Origin: Ceratothoa steindachneri
Lineage: Eukaryota > Arthropoda > Malacostraca > Isopoda > Cymothoidae
Direction: 5' to 3'
Length of the DNA stretch: 64,000 bases
Assembly: GCA_963969495.1 (NCBI GenBank)
Contig: OZ018330.1
Coordinates: 71,091,637 to 71,155,636, forward strand
A program made the translations under genes and the position numbers. Shown here piece after piece: positions 12,481 through 22,843 of the stretch (the first letter of the stretch is position 1; every line of letters starts with the position of its first letter). Under the pieces are notes generated by a model. The model saw only the letters and a program-made list of their open reading frames with translations, did not search any database and had not been told where the DNA came from.

Positions 12481-13059
12481 GTAACGCTGAAAGAACGTCC
12501 TGTGAACCTTTTAAACGCTTAATATTGTCTATATTATTAGAAAAAAAACACTTCAAAGGGAATACATATTTTACACATTTACTCATGTCCGACATAATTG
12601 ATTTAATTTTGTTGATATAATGTTGTATCGAGATTTATTTGAGGCAACATGACTTTATTTCCTAAATATCATTTTTTTTAAATATAGAGGAAAAACCTTG
12701 TTGGACTTGAAGTTATAGAAATAGTTTGTAAGATAAGGATTAAATAGAATTCTTAATAAATTTGAATTCATCGTGAAGAAGGTTGACAATGGGGTAAATC
12801 TTCGTACACAAATCCTTTTCTCTGTTGGCCTTTTGGTGTCCTGCGACAACTCGGTTTACAGAGGGTAAATCCCAACTCACACAAGGGGAGAGAAAGCTTT
12901 CCTTCAGCGGACTTTATTTCTTACAATCTTTTTAACTTAGCAACATCTTTTATAAATACAACTTTAATAAAGTTTATTTCAACCCGAAAATTTTGGTAAG
13001 GAATGAATGAATTTAATTTGGGTGATTTTACAATTTACATTCTTCCCTTGAGACGTAAA

Positions 13060-13610
13060 AATGAATAGGTTGGGCAAAGTAGGGAGAATTGGGAACTGTA
13101 ATGCATGCCAAGTTTCCAGCAACTGCGTTAGTTCTGGAAGTCTTGAGTAGTGAAGGAGATGTCATGCGCCACACTTTTTTCACAGGGCTTAAGACTTAAT
13201 GCTGCTGCCTAAACAGAGGTTTGAGAAAAGATTGTAAAGCCCTGGATAGACAGAGTACGCAATGGAAGACTAAACATCTTCCAACAAGAAACTGCACAAT
13301 CTCACAAGGCAAGAACAACCCAAGCTTGGAAACGTGCCAATTTCCACGAACATTTTGTCCCAGAAACATGGCCTCCTAGTTCACCCAACCTCAATCCACT
13401 GGACTATTACGTATTGGTCAGCGTCGAGAGAAAGGTCAATCAACACCCCTATAACACCGTTCAATCTCTCAAGTCAGCTATAACAAAGACTATGACCTAA
13501 GTTGATTAAAATCATCGAATTCAGGCATGTCAACGCTTCAGACCCTGAATTGAAGCCTTCATTAAGGCTAGTGGTGGGTCAATGATTACGGGGGAATTTT
13601 ATGTCCTTAA
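13060..13610 (+). pseudogene. Tc1/mariner-superfamily transposase fossil, C-terminal part
   Basis: Broken reading contains LVLEVLSSEGDVM, a KTRTTQAWKR-like stretch, then a frame with TWPPSSPNLNPLDYYVLVSV-like wording, followed by NQHPYNTVQSLKSAITKTM. The 'WPPxSPxLNPLDYYV' box holds the last catalytic acidic residue of this family. Same orientation and family as the 12.2-kb N-terminal piece, so both may derive from one element interrupted at 12.5-13.05 kb. Confidence 0.6.
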
Positions 13611-14570
13611 ATTCCTAGACGGCTTTATATATAAATTGCTTTTGCTCTTAACAGAAGGAAATATAGGAAATTGAATATTTACTCGGGATGTTTATAGAAA
13701 ATTACTACCGAACTCACCCTAGGAACGAACTTAACGATTGCATAATTTCAGGTCAATTAAATGTATCCTTTTATATTATAAAAATGGACAGAGGTCAATT
13801 TATTAAATTAGGGAACTAGTTTCAGGATTCTCAAGACGGGCTACCGAGATTTTCCAGGAAGAAAGGAAACTGGTTTTTCTCGAAGGAAAACGCATCATCC
13901 CACAATCGGGAAACGACGCGGTGATCAATTGATTAGCAACAATCTAACAAAACAAATGCTAGTTAAAAGTTAATACTAATTTAATTCCTTAGCTTAGTTT
14001 CATATTAAATACGGGATTACATATAATTTATATTATAGAAATTCAGTCTGTCAGTGTTTTATTCGTCATCTTTGTCCCAAACCTATTTTTTTTCAGATTT
14101 CTCGGAACGGGAAGATCTGTTAGCATTTTGGAAAAAAGTTTAATATAGGAACCGCACTAAATAGGTTGGAACACACTCAATCAGCTATGCATAGGTTTGG
14201 AAAAAAATAATCCCAGTAATTGTTGTGAGGCAAGAAGACAAGTCCATAGCCAAAAGAGAAACTTTCTGTAATGAACAATCTGTGACGCTAAGTAGACAAG
14301 CTGGTATTCACACTGTGACCATGTATGAAATAACAGATGTGTTAGCTGACAAAAGGGAATATTTATCAAATGAATAATTGCGACAAATTGACTACACTCA
14401 CCTTTGCATATTCTAGAATTTTGGCCTTACTGCAAATAAATATGAAATCCAAGAAAAGAGGTTGAATGTTTACGACTATCGGAAGAGTTGAAACAGGCTC
14501 TGTTACGCATAGAAAACAATGAAGAAAAACGAAATACCTTTTGCTCAACAGTGAATGGGTTGATAAGTTC
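13611..14570. other. Intron sequence without recognised feature
   Basis: AT-rich. No coding similarity or clear repeat was seen. Confidence 0.4.
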
Positions 14571-14589
14571 TTACTCAAAGACCAAGCAG

Positions 14590-17350
14590 GTAGGTACCCA
14601 ATTTAGGGAGCCTCTCCCTCCCCTGGGGCCTTTTTTTCCATCTTCTTGAGAAAGATCTGGCCGAGTCTGGTATGTCAGGCCTTGGAGCCTCTTCTGGTAG
14701 GAGGAGGGGTGGCTCACTCTATGCCATCGGAAAGGTAAAAAGCAACCAAGGAAAACAAGGCATTTATTCCTTCCGCGGGGGCTCAGGGAATAGTCGGGTC
14801 TTCTGTCGTTTAGGCAAGCGACCAAGATAAGACCGCCACGTCCGACCCTGATGCGTCTTCGGGCGGGAAGGCCCAGACCAAGACAAAAGACGCAAGTTCG
14901 CTGAGTGGAGGTTAGATTATATCGGTTCCACTCATTCTGAGATTACTTAGCGGTTTTGATCCCAATAGCTTCAAGCGCGTTTTACCTATTTGCTCTAGTG
15001 TTGGCACCAAGTTGGTCAAATGCCTCATACTCCGTCGAAGGAGAGCTTTAGCTAGATTGACCGATAGAGAGAACAAGGTGACCGGTTTATCGGACCTAAG
15101 CCCTATAGCGAATCCGGCTGATCCTTCCAAAGCGGCTATTATTAGTGCCCTTTTGACACTCGATTTGTGTGACACTACATTCTACCATGAAATTCGTGAA
15201 AGGAGTGATTTATACAAGGAAACTCGTGATGTGGAATACTCCTTAAAAGAATTCAACGAAGCTCGGACTGACCAAGGATCAGTCAAGGTCGAGCGCGTGA
15301 TGAGAAAACATGGATGGGCGTAAAGACCGACCCCTGCACTCTTCCTCAGGTTCGATTGTGACAGGTTCCATGAGTCGATTAGTCCCGGTTGGTTTCACTA
15401 CCACGTGAAGGCCTCCGTGCCATGCCGCAGAGATGTTACTACTGCCTTCGCTCATACTAATCGCTCCTCTAGACTTGCAAATTCGAGTATACCCTAAGGT
15501 TGTGTAAGATCTCCAAGGCCGTACACGATAAATCCATATCGTATATGGCCAAGAGTGTCACTTGTGGAGAGCAAGGTTGAGCGTGTGATGAGAAAACAGG
15601 AGGGGGCCTCGAGAACCAATCCTACACATTTCGTATCGTTTGATCGTGACAGGATCCCAGAAAATTACGTGTCTGGCGGTATCGATACTGTGTAAATGCA
15701 TTCTAACCACTGCTGCAGACGTGGTAATACTACCAGTACTTCAGACATACTAATCGTAGTTGTAGACTTACAAATTCAGGTTTACCCAAAGGCTGTGTAA
15801 GGTCTCCAAGGCTGTATACTCATGAGAAGTGTATCAGTTACGGAGAGCCGCACCTTGTTTCTTCGAAGTAATCTGGAACATATCTCCTGAAAAATGAAAT
15901 TGTAGCCGTTCAGGCTGAGGATCAGATCTCCCTTTGCGAGGCTAGGACTTGGTCTTGGCGTGCCAAGCTCTAACTAGTTCGTCTTAATCCTTAATATCAA
16001 AAGGCCACCTACGAACACGGTCTTTCCGCGAGTATTTGGAAGCCTTCTGCTAGTTCTACCTGCTACTGGCACTTCTTTGGTAGAGCTGGCGGCACAAAGG
16101 GTTCACACTTAGCCTGGAGTAAACCCAAGGCTATCCCTAATTTTATACCGTGTGATCCTTTCCTGTAAGGCGAAAGACCCGCGCGCTTCCACCTAATCGT
16201 TACACTTACAGGAGGCAAACTCCTGAGGGTAGTCATGAGGCCATCTTTGGGGACTACTTAATCTGTCATCCGAAAGAGCTTTAGCTCCTACGCTCCCACC
16301 CAAGCCTCGGCAGGGAGACTCGGAGAAGCGGGACCGCCCGAAAGAAGGACCCCCGTCTCCGAAGCCGACCGGCCGGTCAGAGGTATCTCGGAGTAGGGAT
16401 GAAAAAACTCGCATAGTGAGGCCAACCTCCCGCGATAAGTCATTGAAGGCAACAGCGCCTTGTAAGGCCAACAGCACAGGGTATTATGCCTCTGGGAAAC
16501 GTACGGTCATTTCTGTGAGGGTTTTTTCTTTAAAGATGGTCCCCCGCATCTCCCCCGAGCTAGGCATAGAAGGCATATAGTTTCAATGTAATTGCCGTGG
16601 ACTGCAAGCCAACTGGGAGGAGTTGCGGAGGCCCGTCTCCTTCCATTCCTAATTATGTTTTTTTTGGCAGGACACCATGCTGGGTGTGTGCCCCCTGCCG
16701 ACCTCTCAACCTCCCAAGGTATAAGGGTTTTGCGATCTCACGATCACAGGATGAGGTCTGGGCAGGAGGATTCGCGATTTACCTAAAGGCATGGTATCTC
16801 CCATATATTTGCTATGAATTGCTCCTCTCACGCCTAATTTTGGTTTGTAAGTGCTCGATGCTCTTCGTTGTCGTGACCAATTTCGCATTCAATTACCATT
16901 TTCTGGGTGCGGGGTCCTCATTTGAGGACAGTCAAAGTCGAAGAGTTTCGGTCGGTGGATGAGGCCGCCAGGTTTTTCTCCGGAAAACTCATCGCCGTAG
17001 GCCTAATTACTATTCCTAGAACGCATGTCCGTTTTGCACGCCGTCAGACAGAAGCGATATGTCTACAAGTGCCATAAACGCCACTCGCTCTTCTTAGCGA
17101 GAATACGTGTCTTCACTTAACGGGGAGACCTCTTCTGCAGAGGCGTGGAAGCGAGTCTAAAGGATTCATAGCAAGTTTTTGATGACCTCCATCCCGTTCT
17201 CCTGGAGAATGGGGCCGCAATCTCGGACCGCATGTCCATTGTTGAGTCTGTCAAGACCTTTTTATACACACTATCTTGCCGTGATGCTGCTTAGCCAACA
17301 TCCAATGGACCATATAATGTCACTGAAGGAGTCGACTGGACTTTACTTTT
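14590..17350 (+). mobile_element. Jockey-like LINE, degraded, ORF1 plus start of ORF2
   Basis: The first part (14.6-16.4 kb) reads as a decayed gag-like ORF1. It includes an open piece at 15,012-15,323 and a zinc-knuckle region (CYYC... with a shifted HTNRS) at about 15,430. At 16,580-16,660 an endonuclease start is visible: FQCNCRGLQANWEELRRPVS matches the 'LQWNCRGL..N..EL' opening of Jockey-clade ORF2. At 16,925-17,070 VEEFRSVDEAARFFSGKL and IPRTHVRFARRQTEA match the end of that endonuclease. No reverse transcriptase follows. The stretch is much less AT-rich than its surroundings. A 288-bp internal tandem duplication lies in ORF1. Confidence 0.6.
15281..15830 (+). repeat. Diverged tandem duplication, about 288-bp unit, in the Jockey-like ORF1
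   Basis: GAGCGCGTGATGAGAAAACA at 15,291 recurs as GAGCGTGTGATGAGAAAACA at 15,579. Similarity continues through 'TTCGATTGTGACAGG', the zinc-knuckle region (CATACTAATCG in both) and 'AAGGTTGTGTAAGATCTCCAAGGC'. The offset is 288 bp. Both copies are frame-broken. Confidence 0.8.
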
Positions 17351-17499
17351 AGAGGCGGATAATCACTCATCAACAGGTTAACGTTATGTGAGTTGCCCCT
17401 CATCGTGGCTTGAAAATTTGGTGGGAACACGGTGATATTCGCAACTCTTTTCCCTCACATGAGTTTCGGGCGCTGCATAAATAAAATAGTATGTAATAA

Positions 17500-17880
17500 A
17501 AAGTACTGCTGACTTTAATGGTTTACTGTCTCTTAATTTTAAGGCAAATGGCTGGAACGAGGGCATTTTTTACCTGATACAAATTTGCGATTCGTCAATT
17601 GTTTTCTTAGCAAAGAATTTAATCAGGAGTCTTGTCTTCAAAATCTACGAATTTCAGTGATAACATCTGTGGATTGGAAGAATTTGTGTTTCGAGGTGTG
17701 TGCCCATTGGCTCGCAGAACAGGACTTAATTGGTGCTCAAAGGTGCATCTTAGAAAGAGACGAGTCTAAAATCCAGTGTGGGCGTAGGATAGACGGTGCG
17801 AGGTTGTTTGGCAGAATAGAGCGGGACTTTAAAAAAAAATTATTGTACAGGGGCAAAATTAATCAGCCGAAACTTTAATC
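17500..17880 (+). pseudogene. Merlin-like (IS1016-type) transposase fragment
   Basis: The open piece 17,585-17,880 reads ITSVDWKNLCFEVCAHWLA, then IGAQRCILERDESKI and GARLFGRIERDFKKKLLY. This fits the Merlin pattern 'tvvdW..fcrevc......iGG.g..veiDESkf..rk...G...vfGgier....f'. The DES Asp would be the first catalytic residue. The upstream piece (about 17,540) reads RAFFT then a stop, resembling 'RkGtff...k'. The C-terminal half with the other catalytic residues is missing. Recognition is from memory of the family pattern, so moderate confidence. Confidence 0.5.
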
Positions 17881-18440
17881 CCATTAACGAAACAATACAT
17901 CAAGCCATGAACAAATATAATATCCGAGATGTGTAAAGCATACTCTACTATTTGCCAGAAACCCGAAAATTACACCCGTAAAATTTGTAACCACTAAAAA
18001 AAATTTGTAAATCCCACAAATCGGTCAATTCATACCCAGACGATCAACGTTTGTGTCAGGATATAAAACAGCGAATTCTGCATTCAAAGAATAGAGATGC
18101 CCATTACCCCAATATATTGCTAGATATCAATTCATGCCTGCACAGCCAGATGTTGTCACGGTACTGCCCCTTTTCCTCTCTGTTGTGGCTCAAGTTTGAC
18201 CGCCACCTCCACTTCCACCTACAACCTCGATTAAAGATCGATTAAAAGAGAGGCGAGAATCGCAATTTTTCACGGGAAGCCACTTTTCTTCAGACATTAC
18301 CCAAGAAATCCGGAATCATCTTTATTTAACTACAGAGTGAAGCAATAAAACCTTTCAGATCTTGAACGCCAATAAAAATGAAACAAACAAGATACATAAA
18401 ATATTATTCCGGAAACGTACATCATATGTCATTGCGATAA
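17881..18440. other. Intron sequence without recognised feature
   Basis: AT-rich. Nothing supportable was seen. Confidence 0.4.
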
Positions 18441-19060
18441 TCTTTTTTAAATAACATCAGTTAAATAACTGCCATGAAATTCGATGCAATAGTTAAGAGT
18501 CTCGGAAGTTTTCCATTGACCTGATGACCATGTCACGTGGAATCATCGCGATTGTTTGCGTTATTGCTGTCTTCAGGTCTTGCAAATTTCCTGGCCCGTG
18601 TTGGTACACTCGTGAGTTCAGGTGGCCCCACAGAAAAATAAAAATCACAAGGGGACAAATCTGGCGAACGTGGGGGCCACTCAATATCACCACGTAAAGA
18701 CAAAAGATGATCCGGAAACAATTCTCGCACGATTCCGAGTGAACATCGAGATGTATGCGATGTGGCACCATCTTGCTGGAAACATACATCTTCCAGATCG
18801 TGATCGTTGAGTAACTCGTTGACTTCTGGGCGTATAAAATTCTCGATCAGTTTACAATCACGTTACCGGCATCGTAACACTGTCATCTTCAAAGAAAATA
18901 AGGACCCCCACACCAAAATCACCTACAACACACCAAACAGCAAGTTTCGGACTGTGGAGGGATCGCCGGTATAGTTCTTGAGAGTAAGTGTTAGACCAGT
19001 ACTTAAAATCCTCTTTGTTAACCATCCCTGATAAATGGAAATGAGCCTTGTCACTGCAGA
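18440..19060 (-). pseudogene. Mariner/Tc1-type transposase fossil (C-terminal half)
   Basis: Minus-strand reading gives VNKEDFKYWSNTYSQELYRR, SLHSPKLAVWCVVGDFG, LIFFEDD, then RGDIEWPPRSPDLSPCDFYF and LQDLKTAITQTIAMIPRDMV followed by RSMENFRDS. This is the usual order in a transposase family common in arthropods ('sge.hf...g.vn.qn.r.W....p......lhs.kvtVWc...', 'FFED', 'D..WPPRSPDLtPcDFfLWGylK'). Several frame changes are needed. No terminal repeats were identified. Confidence 0.7.
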
Positions 19061-19339
19061 TCAGGAATCGGTACCCTTAAGAAAATCAAGTCTCCCCTGC
19101 CCCCAGATTGTAGCTAACCGAAGCATTGTATTCCAGAAAGTTGATGCATGCATAGGCGAACGCACACCAAAGGAACTTAAAAAGAACTACAAACACAAAA
19201 GCCATGGGAAAAAATTCACGATGTTATAAAATGTGTGAATCGACTGATATCACGACCAAATCACTAAAAAAAAGACTACTTGCATACAGAATGATGATAT
19301 TGGCGCCATAAATCGAATGTGACCAGTACATAAGCATAC

Positions 19340-20720
19340 AGATGTGCTTAAAGTGAAACAAAACGGAACAACACAACCGTCAACTGCTATATCAGAAACA
19401 AAGAAATCTGCTCTGAATGCAGTGGACCTCACACTTGGAGGAACTGTATCAATACAATTTAAAAAATGTATTAACGGTGCTGCTAGCCATAGAGCAATGG
19501 TTATGCCCTACCCGATAAGAAAAGAGATAATCAGAAGAAAAGAAAATAGAAAGCCAGGAGAGGAAAAAACTAAACAGGATCCCTTACTCAACAGCAGCAC
19601 CAAGGAACAACAACCAAACTACGACACTTACGTGTATACTGCACGCGCATTTGATTAATATTACAAACTCAGGAAGTTACGTAACAACAGTCAATAGCAT
19701 GTTTCAAGAAAATGGTCTAGAACCGATGAGATTCCCCAAGGAGGTCGACTCATCTATTATTTTCAAAATCAACGTAACGGAAAAGACGAACAAAGCAATA
19801 ATCAAAGGGGCAAAAGAAAAGTAACAGAAAGTGGAAAGAGAAAGGGAAAAACAGCGAGGGCACTGTGAGGGAAATACTTCCGAGGACACTGAACAGGAAT
19901 GCACTGGGGTTACAGGCAAAAAAAACAACGTAAAAATTGAAAATCCAAATCAGTTAACAAAAGGAGTCCATCACCTAGGGAAGAATCGCACGAAGTCCCC
20001 TTGTATTCAAACAGAAGAAGGAGAACTCAGCGAATTACAAAATTAACCAGAAAAAGAAACACCGATAACTCCTTGCACTGGTTAAGACACTAGGCGGGAA
20101 TCTACTAATCGAATATAAATGGACAATTGAAATATGGATCTTAAAGATATTACAAATAAACACATGCAGTTGGAAAGAGAAGGAAATTATATACAAAAAC
20201 TTATTCAGAAATATTGACCGAGATGTACTCCTAATATTAGAACATAAGGAACAAAGAAAATGAGGGCATAAAGCTATCGAACTACAATGTTATTGTCACA
20301 AACCCTTCAGCAGGTACACACGACGGAGCTCCAATAGATATCAAGCAAGGACTACAGCTCAAAATATTTCAGGGAATTGAGATGGCTATTTAGCTATAGA
20401 ATTCCAAATAAATTTAAGCAACATCATAGTCGCAACAGGATTGCGAAAGCAAAGAGAGAGAAAATGAGCTTAGAAATGGTCTGTCGGGACGGGTCCAATG
20501 CCTTCGACAAAGTTTAGCAGAGGTGTATGCAACCTAGGAATAAGACATTAACACTTGGAATGAATAACAAGATTGAAAGATTATTATGTAATTTTGTAAC
20601 GGAGAGACGTTCTTATATTGAAATTGGACGTCATCAAGGGGATAAATTCGAGCTCGCTGCCAGTTTACATGAAGGCAGGTGTTTGAGCGCGTCTCCGGAG
20701 CTGGGTAGTATTTAAATACA
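19340..20720 (+). mobile_element. LINE fossil, same family as 58.6-62.5 kb, internal fragment
   Basis: The segment at 19,600-20,040 aligns with 59,370-59,700: both hold an ACGTG(T/C)ATACT stretch and AAGAAAATGGTCT, translating as ENGLEP. At 20,390-20,700 the reading is KMSLEMVCRDGSNAFDKV, then NKIERLLCNFVTERRSYIEI and GRHQGDKFELAA. This matches the reverse-transcriptase palm of a non-LTR element ('...r..sNAFDkvWh.gl..kl......l..llcnfl..R...i.ig...G..f.l..GvpQGs'). It ends abruptly at the ATTTAAAT cluster at 20,706. Confidence 0.65.
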
Positions 20721-20811
20721 TGTGTATTTAAATACAGTTTTGTATATAGAACTGTATTTATAAACATTTAAATACTTTAATGAGTATTTAAATACAATGT
20801 ATTAAATACGG
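20706..20811. repeat. Cluster of palindromic TATTTAAATAC motifs
   Basis: Within about 105 bases GTATTTAAATAC occurs twice in full, with shorter relatives (CATTTAAATAC, GAGTATTTAAATAC, TGTATTAAATAC). Such clusters of short palindromes are typical of hAT subterminal regions. No matching second end was found in the window. Confidence 0.8.
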
Positions 20812-21027
20812 TTATGGCCTTAAGAGTGAAGGCGTAGAGACAAATAGCAAACGGTGGTATCCTCTAATGAGTGGCCTAGCCATTTAAGCGAAGAGCTAAG
20901 TATATTGATTGACCCCAAATCATTCGTTTCCTGAGCCAAAAAAGAGAGGGAGAGGAACCTTTTTTTTTCACCTAAATTTTTCTAGTTATAAAATAATTTA
21001 AATCCCTATAAGCAGACCAAAACAAAC

Positions 21028-21211
21028 CTTAAAGAAAGCTTCAGGACTTTGTGTTTTCTTGAGAGCTTGACTGACCACCAAACTGAGGCGTTGTTCCAAA
21101 TGGCTCACTTTTCGACAGAACTGCTTGTATCCCTTCGTAAATTCCTTCTCCTCTGGATCCAAGCAATCGTACGTTGAGATGGAGAAAGCCGTATATGCCT
21201 CGTTAAATTCG
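21028..21211 (-). CDS. Dynein heavy chain exon (YD.LDPEEKEF motif)
   Basis: The exon begins with one base completing a Ser codon left by the 46.7-kb exon, then reads EFNEAYTAFSISTYDCLDPE, EKEFTKGYKQF, VSHLEQRLSLVV and SPEAFFK. The family pattern here is 'Ef...y.aF...yD.LDpe...F...f..f...v.dLe.RLa.il..af......e..fK'. The acceptor is TTCTGTTTGAAG and the donor is TTTAAG|GTTTGT. It contains 61 whole codons and ends in phase 0, matching the phase-0 start of the 10-kb exon. Confidence 0.88.
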
Positions 21212-21506
21212 CTTCAAACAGAAATGAAATTACGGTTATACGTGCAATGGTTCTTAATAACAAGAGTGCTAAATAGAATAATGCTAGCGTAGTATCCTTA
21301 AGAGTAATTAAAAATAATTGCTTACAAGGATAATAGTTTGAAAATACGTGGATTATAAACTAACTTCTGGATTGGGTTAAGGCCTAGACTAGTCAGATAT
21401 GGTTAACAATTATGTAGATATAGTGCAATTTGGTTCAAATTAGCGGCGACTGCAATATACTATAAAACAAATTCTAATGAATGAGACCTTTCTGGGTGTT
21501 TTTCTC

Positions 21507-21543
21507 TCTCTTTCTCACTCACTCTTTCTCTCTCTCTCTCTCT

Positions 21544-21618
<75 letters not shown>
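21507..21618. repeat. Compound microsatellite (TC)n-(TA)n, left half
   Basis: Imperfect then pure TC, followed by about 70 bases of TA, interrupted at 21,619 by a mariner. The TA tract resumes at 22,479 on the other side of that element. Confidence 0.97.
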
Positions 21619-21619
<1 letters not shown>

Positions 21620-21621
<2 letters not shown>

Positions 21622-22474
21622 GGCCAGAAAGTCATGACTCACTTAGGGAGCGGAAAGAAAACAACAAAACTTTATGGAGCAACACCAACATTAGGTTAGG
21701 TTAACCTTACTCATTCGACTACCAGCCTCCGTACGCTGCTGATATTTGTTGCTTCTGGGCAGTGTGTATGCTCAAACCGACAAAAATAATTTTGCAAAAA
21801 AGTGGATTTAGAGTTTTGATTCGCCACTGTTACAAGCGAAAACTTTTTACAAGAGTTGCTGTGAAGGTATTTTGGGATACTGAAGAAGGTGGAGGAGCAA
21901 ACAGTCAGGCGAAGGTCTCAAGGTGGTACAGACGTTTCAATTCCGAGGATCTTACCCTTGACAATCATTGGCAGCATTGAAATTTAAACCTTTTGCATGC
22001 ACCCGTGATCTTGCAAAAGTTGTTTGAGTGCCATCCCATCATACTGGGCTGAACCGATTGCATCAAATGGATTTTGTTCACAAGAAGCCCCGAATGCATC
22101 CATATGACCTCACGAAGCACAAGATGCGCGTAGAGTAGAGATTTGGAGCCAACATCTGAATATCCTAATGGACGACCGATTCTGGATGTAAATTTTCACA
22201 TCAGAAGAGAAGTGGGTGTACTTGGTTAATGTCGATCGGGAGAGGGACACCTCCTCCGCGACCAGAGATTCAACACTTTTGATGGAGCAAAGGAATCTTG
22301 TTTACAGTTTTTGATTCGAAGCCAGCTGACCGGTGTCTGAACAGATTTTGATGGTGTCCGGTCGCTAGAAGAAGATCGTAGAGATTGATTCACTTTATTT
22401 TGAAGAATAAATGTTGGTGTCACTCCATAAAATTTTGTTTTTTTCTTTCCACTTCCTGAGTCAGGAGTTTCTAG

Positions 22475-22478
<4 letters not shown>
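21620..22478 (+). mobile_element. Mariner element inserted inside a (TA)n microsatellite
   Basis: The left end (21,620-21,686, TTGGCCAGAAAGTC...) and the right end (22,414-22,478, read as reverse complement TTGGCTAGAAAC...) match imperfectly over about 65 bases, both reaching GGAGTGACACCAAC-type sequence. Each end abuts a pure TA tract, as expected for TA-targeting insertion. The interior is a mos1-type transposase fossil. Internal deletions reduce the element to about 860 bp. Confidence 0.88.
21762..22370 (+). pseudogene. Mariner transposase fossil (mos1-type N-terminus)
   Basis: The open piece 21,762-21,980 reads FRVLIRHCYKRKLFTRVAVK, TEEGGGANSQAKVSRWYRRF, then NSEDLTLD. This is the paired helix-turn-helix domain of mariner ('vS.WykrF..gd.sl.d..r.GRp'). 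After the stop at 21,978 only short stretches such as IRREVGVLG survive, and the catalytic region is largely gone. Non-functional. Confidence 0.8.

Positions 22479-22556
<78 letters not shown>
22479..22556. repeat. Microsatellite (TA)n, middle segment
   Basis: Pure TA tract between the mariner and the foldback element. Probably the continuation of the 21,546 tract. Confidence 0.97.
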
Positions 22557-22559
<3 letters not shown>

Positions 22560-22595
22560 GAAAAGAAACTCACAACTTGCACGTGAGTCAAAATC

Positions 22596-22747
22596 ATGAT
22601 AAATAACACCCAAAACGAAAATGGAAAAACGATTCCGAGCGCTTTCGTCTTTATTCTAAAAGACCTCTTCATTCCATGAAGATTTCTTTTAGAATAAAGA
22701 CGAAAGCGCTGGGAATCGTTTTTCCATTTTCTTTGTGGGTGTTATTT

Positions 22748-22752
<5 letters not shown>
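22596..22752. repeat. Foldback (hairpin) element with 67-bp arms
   Basis: Bases 22,596-22,662 are the near-perfect reverse complement of 22,686-22,752. The differences are one G/C change at the GCGCT(C/G)GGAATC position and a few bases near CATTTTC. The loop is 23 bases. The arm includes GACGAAAGCGCT and the outer edge ATGATAAATAACACCC. TA tracts lie on both sides, so it appears to be an inverted-repeat DNA element, or an RNA-hairpin-capable repeat, inserted at TA. Confidence 0.9.
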
Positions 22753-22823
<71 letters not shown>

Positions 22824-22843
22824 CACTCTCTCTCTCTCTCTCA
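22753..22843. repeat. Compound microsatellite (TA)n-(TC)n
   Basis: About 65 bases of TA then about 22 of TC. The fossil CR1-like LINE reading starts immediately after it. Confidence 0.95.

Noticed and set aside
14181..14578. Minus-strand frames of 62-70 codons as a possible host gene or dynein exon
   Set aside because: No dynein motif in the expected order and no splice-phase agreement.
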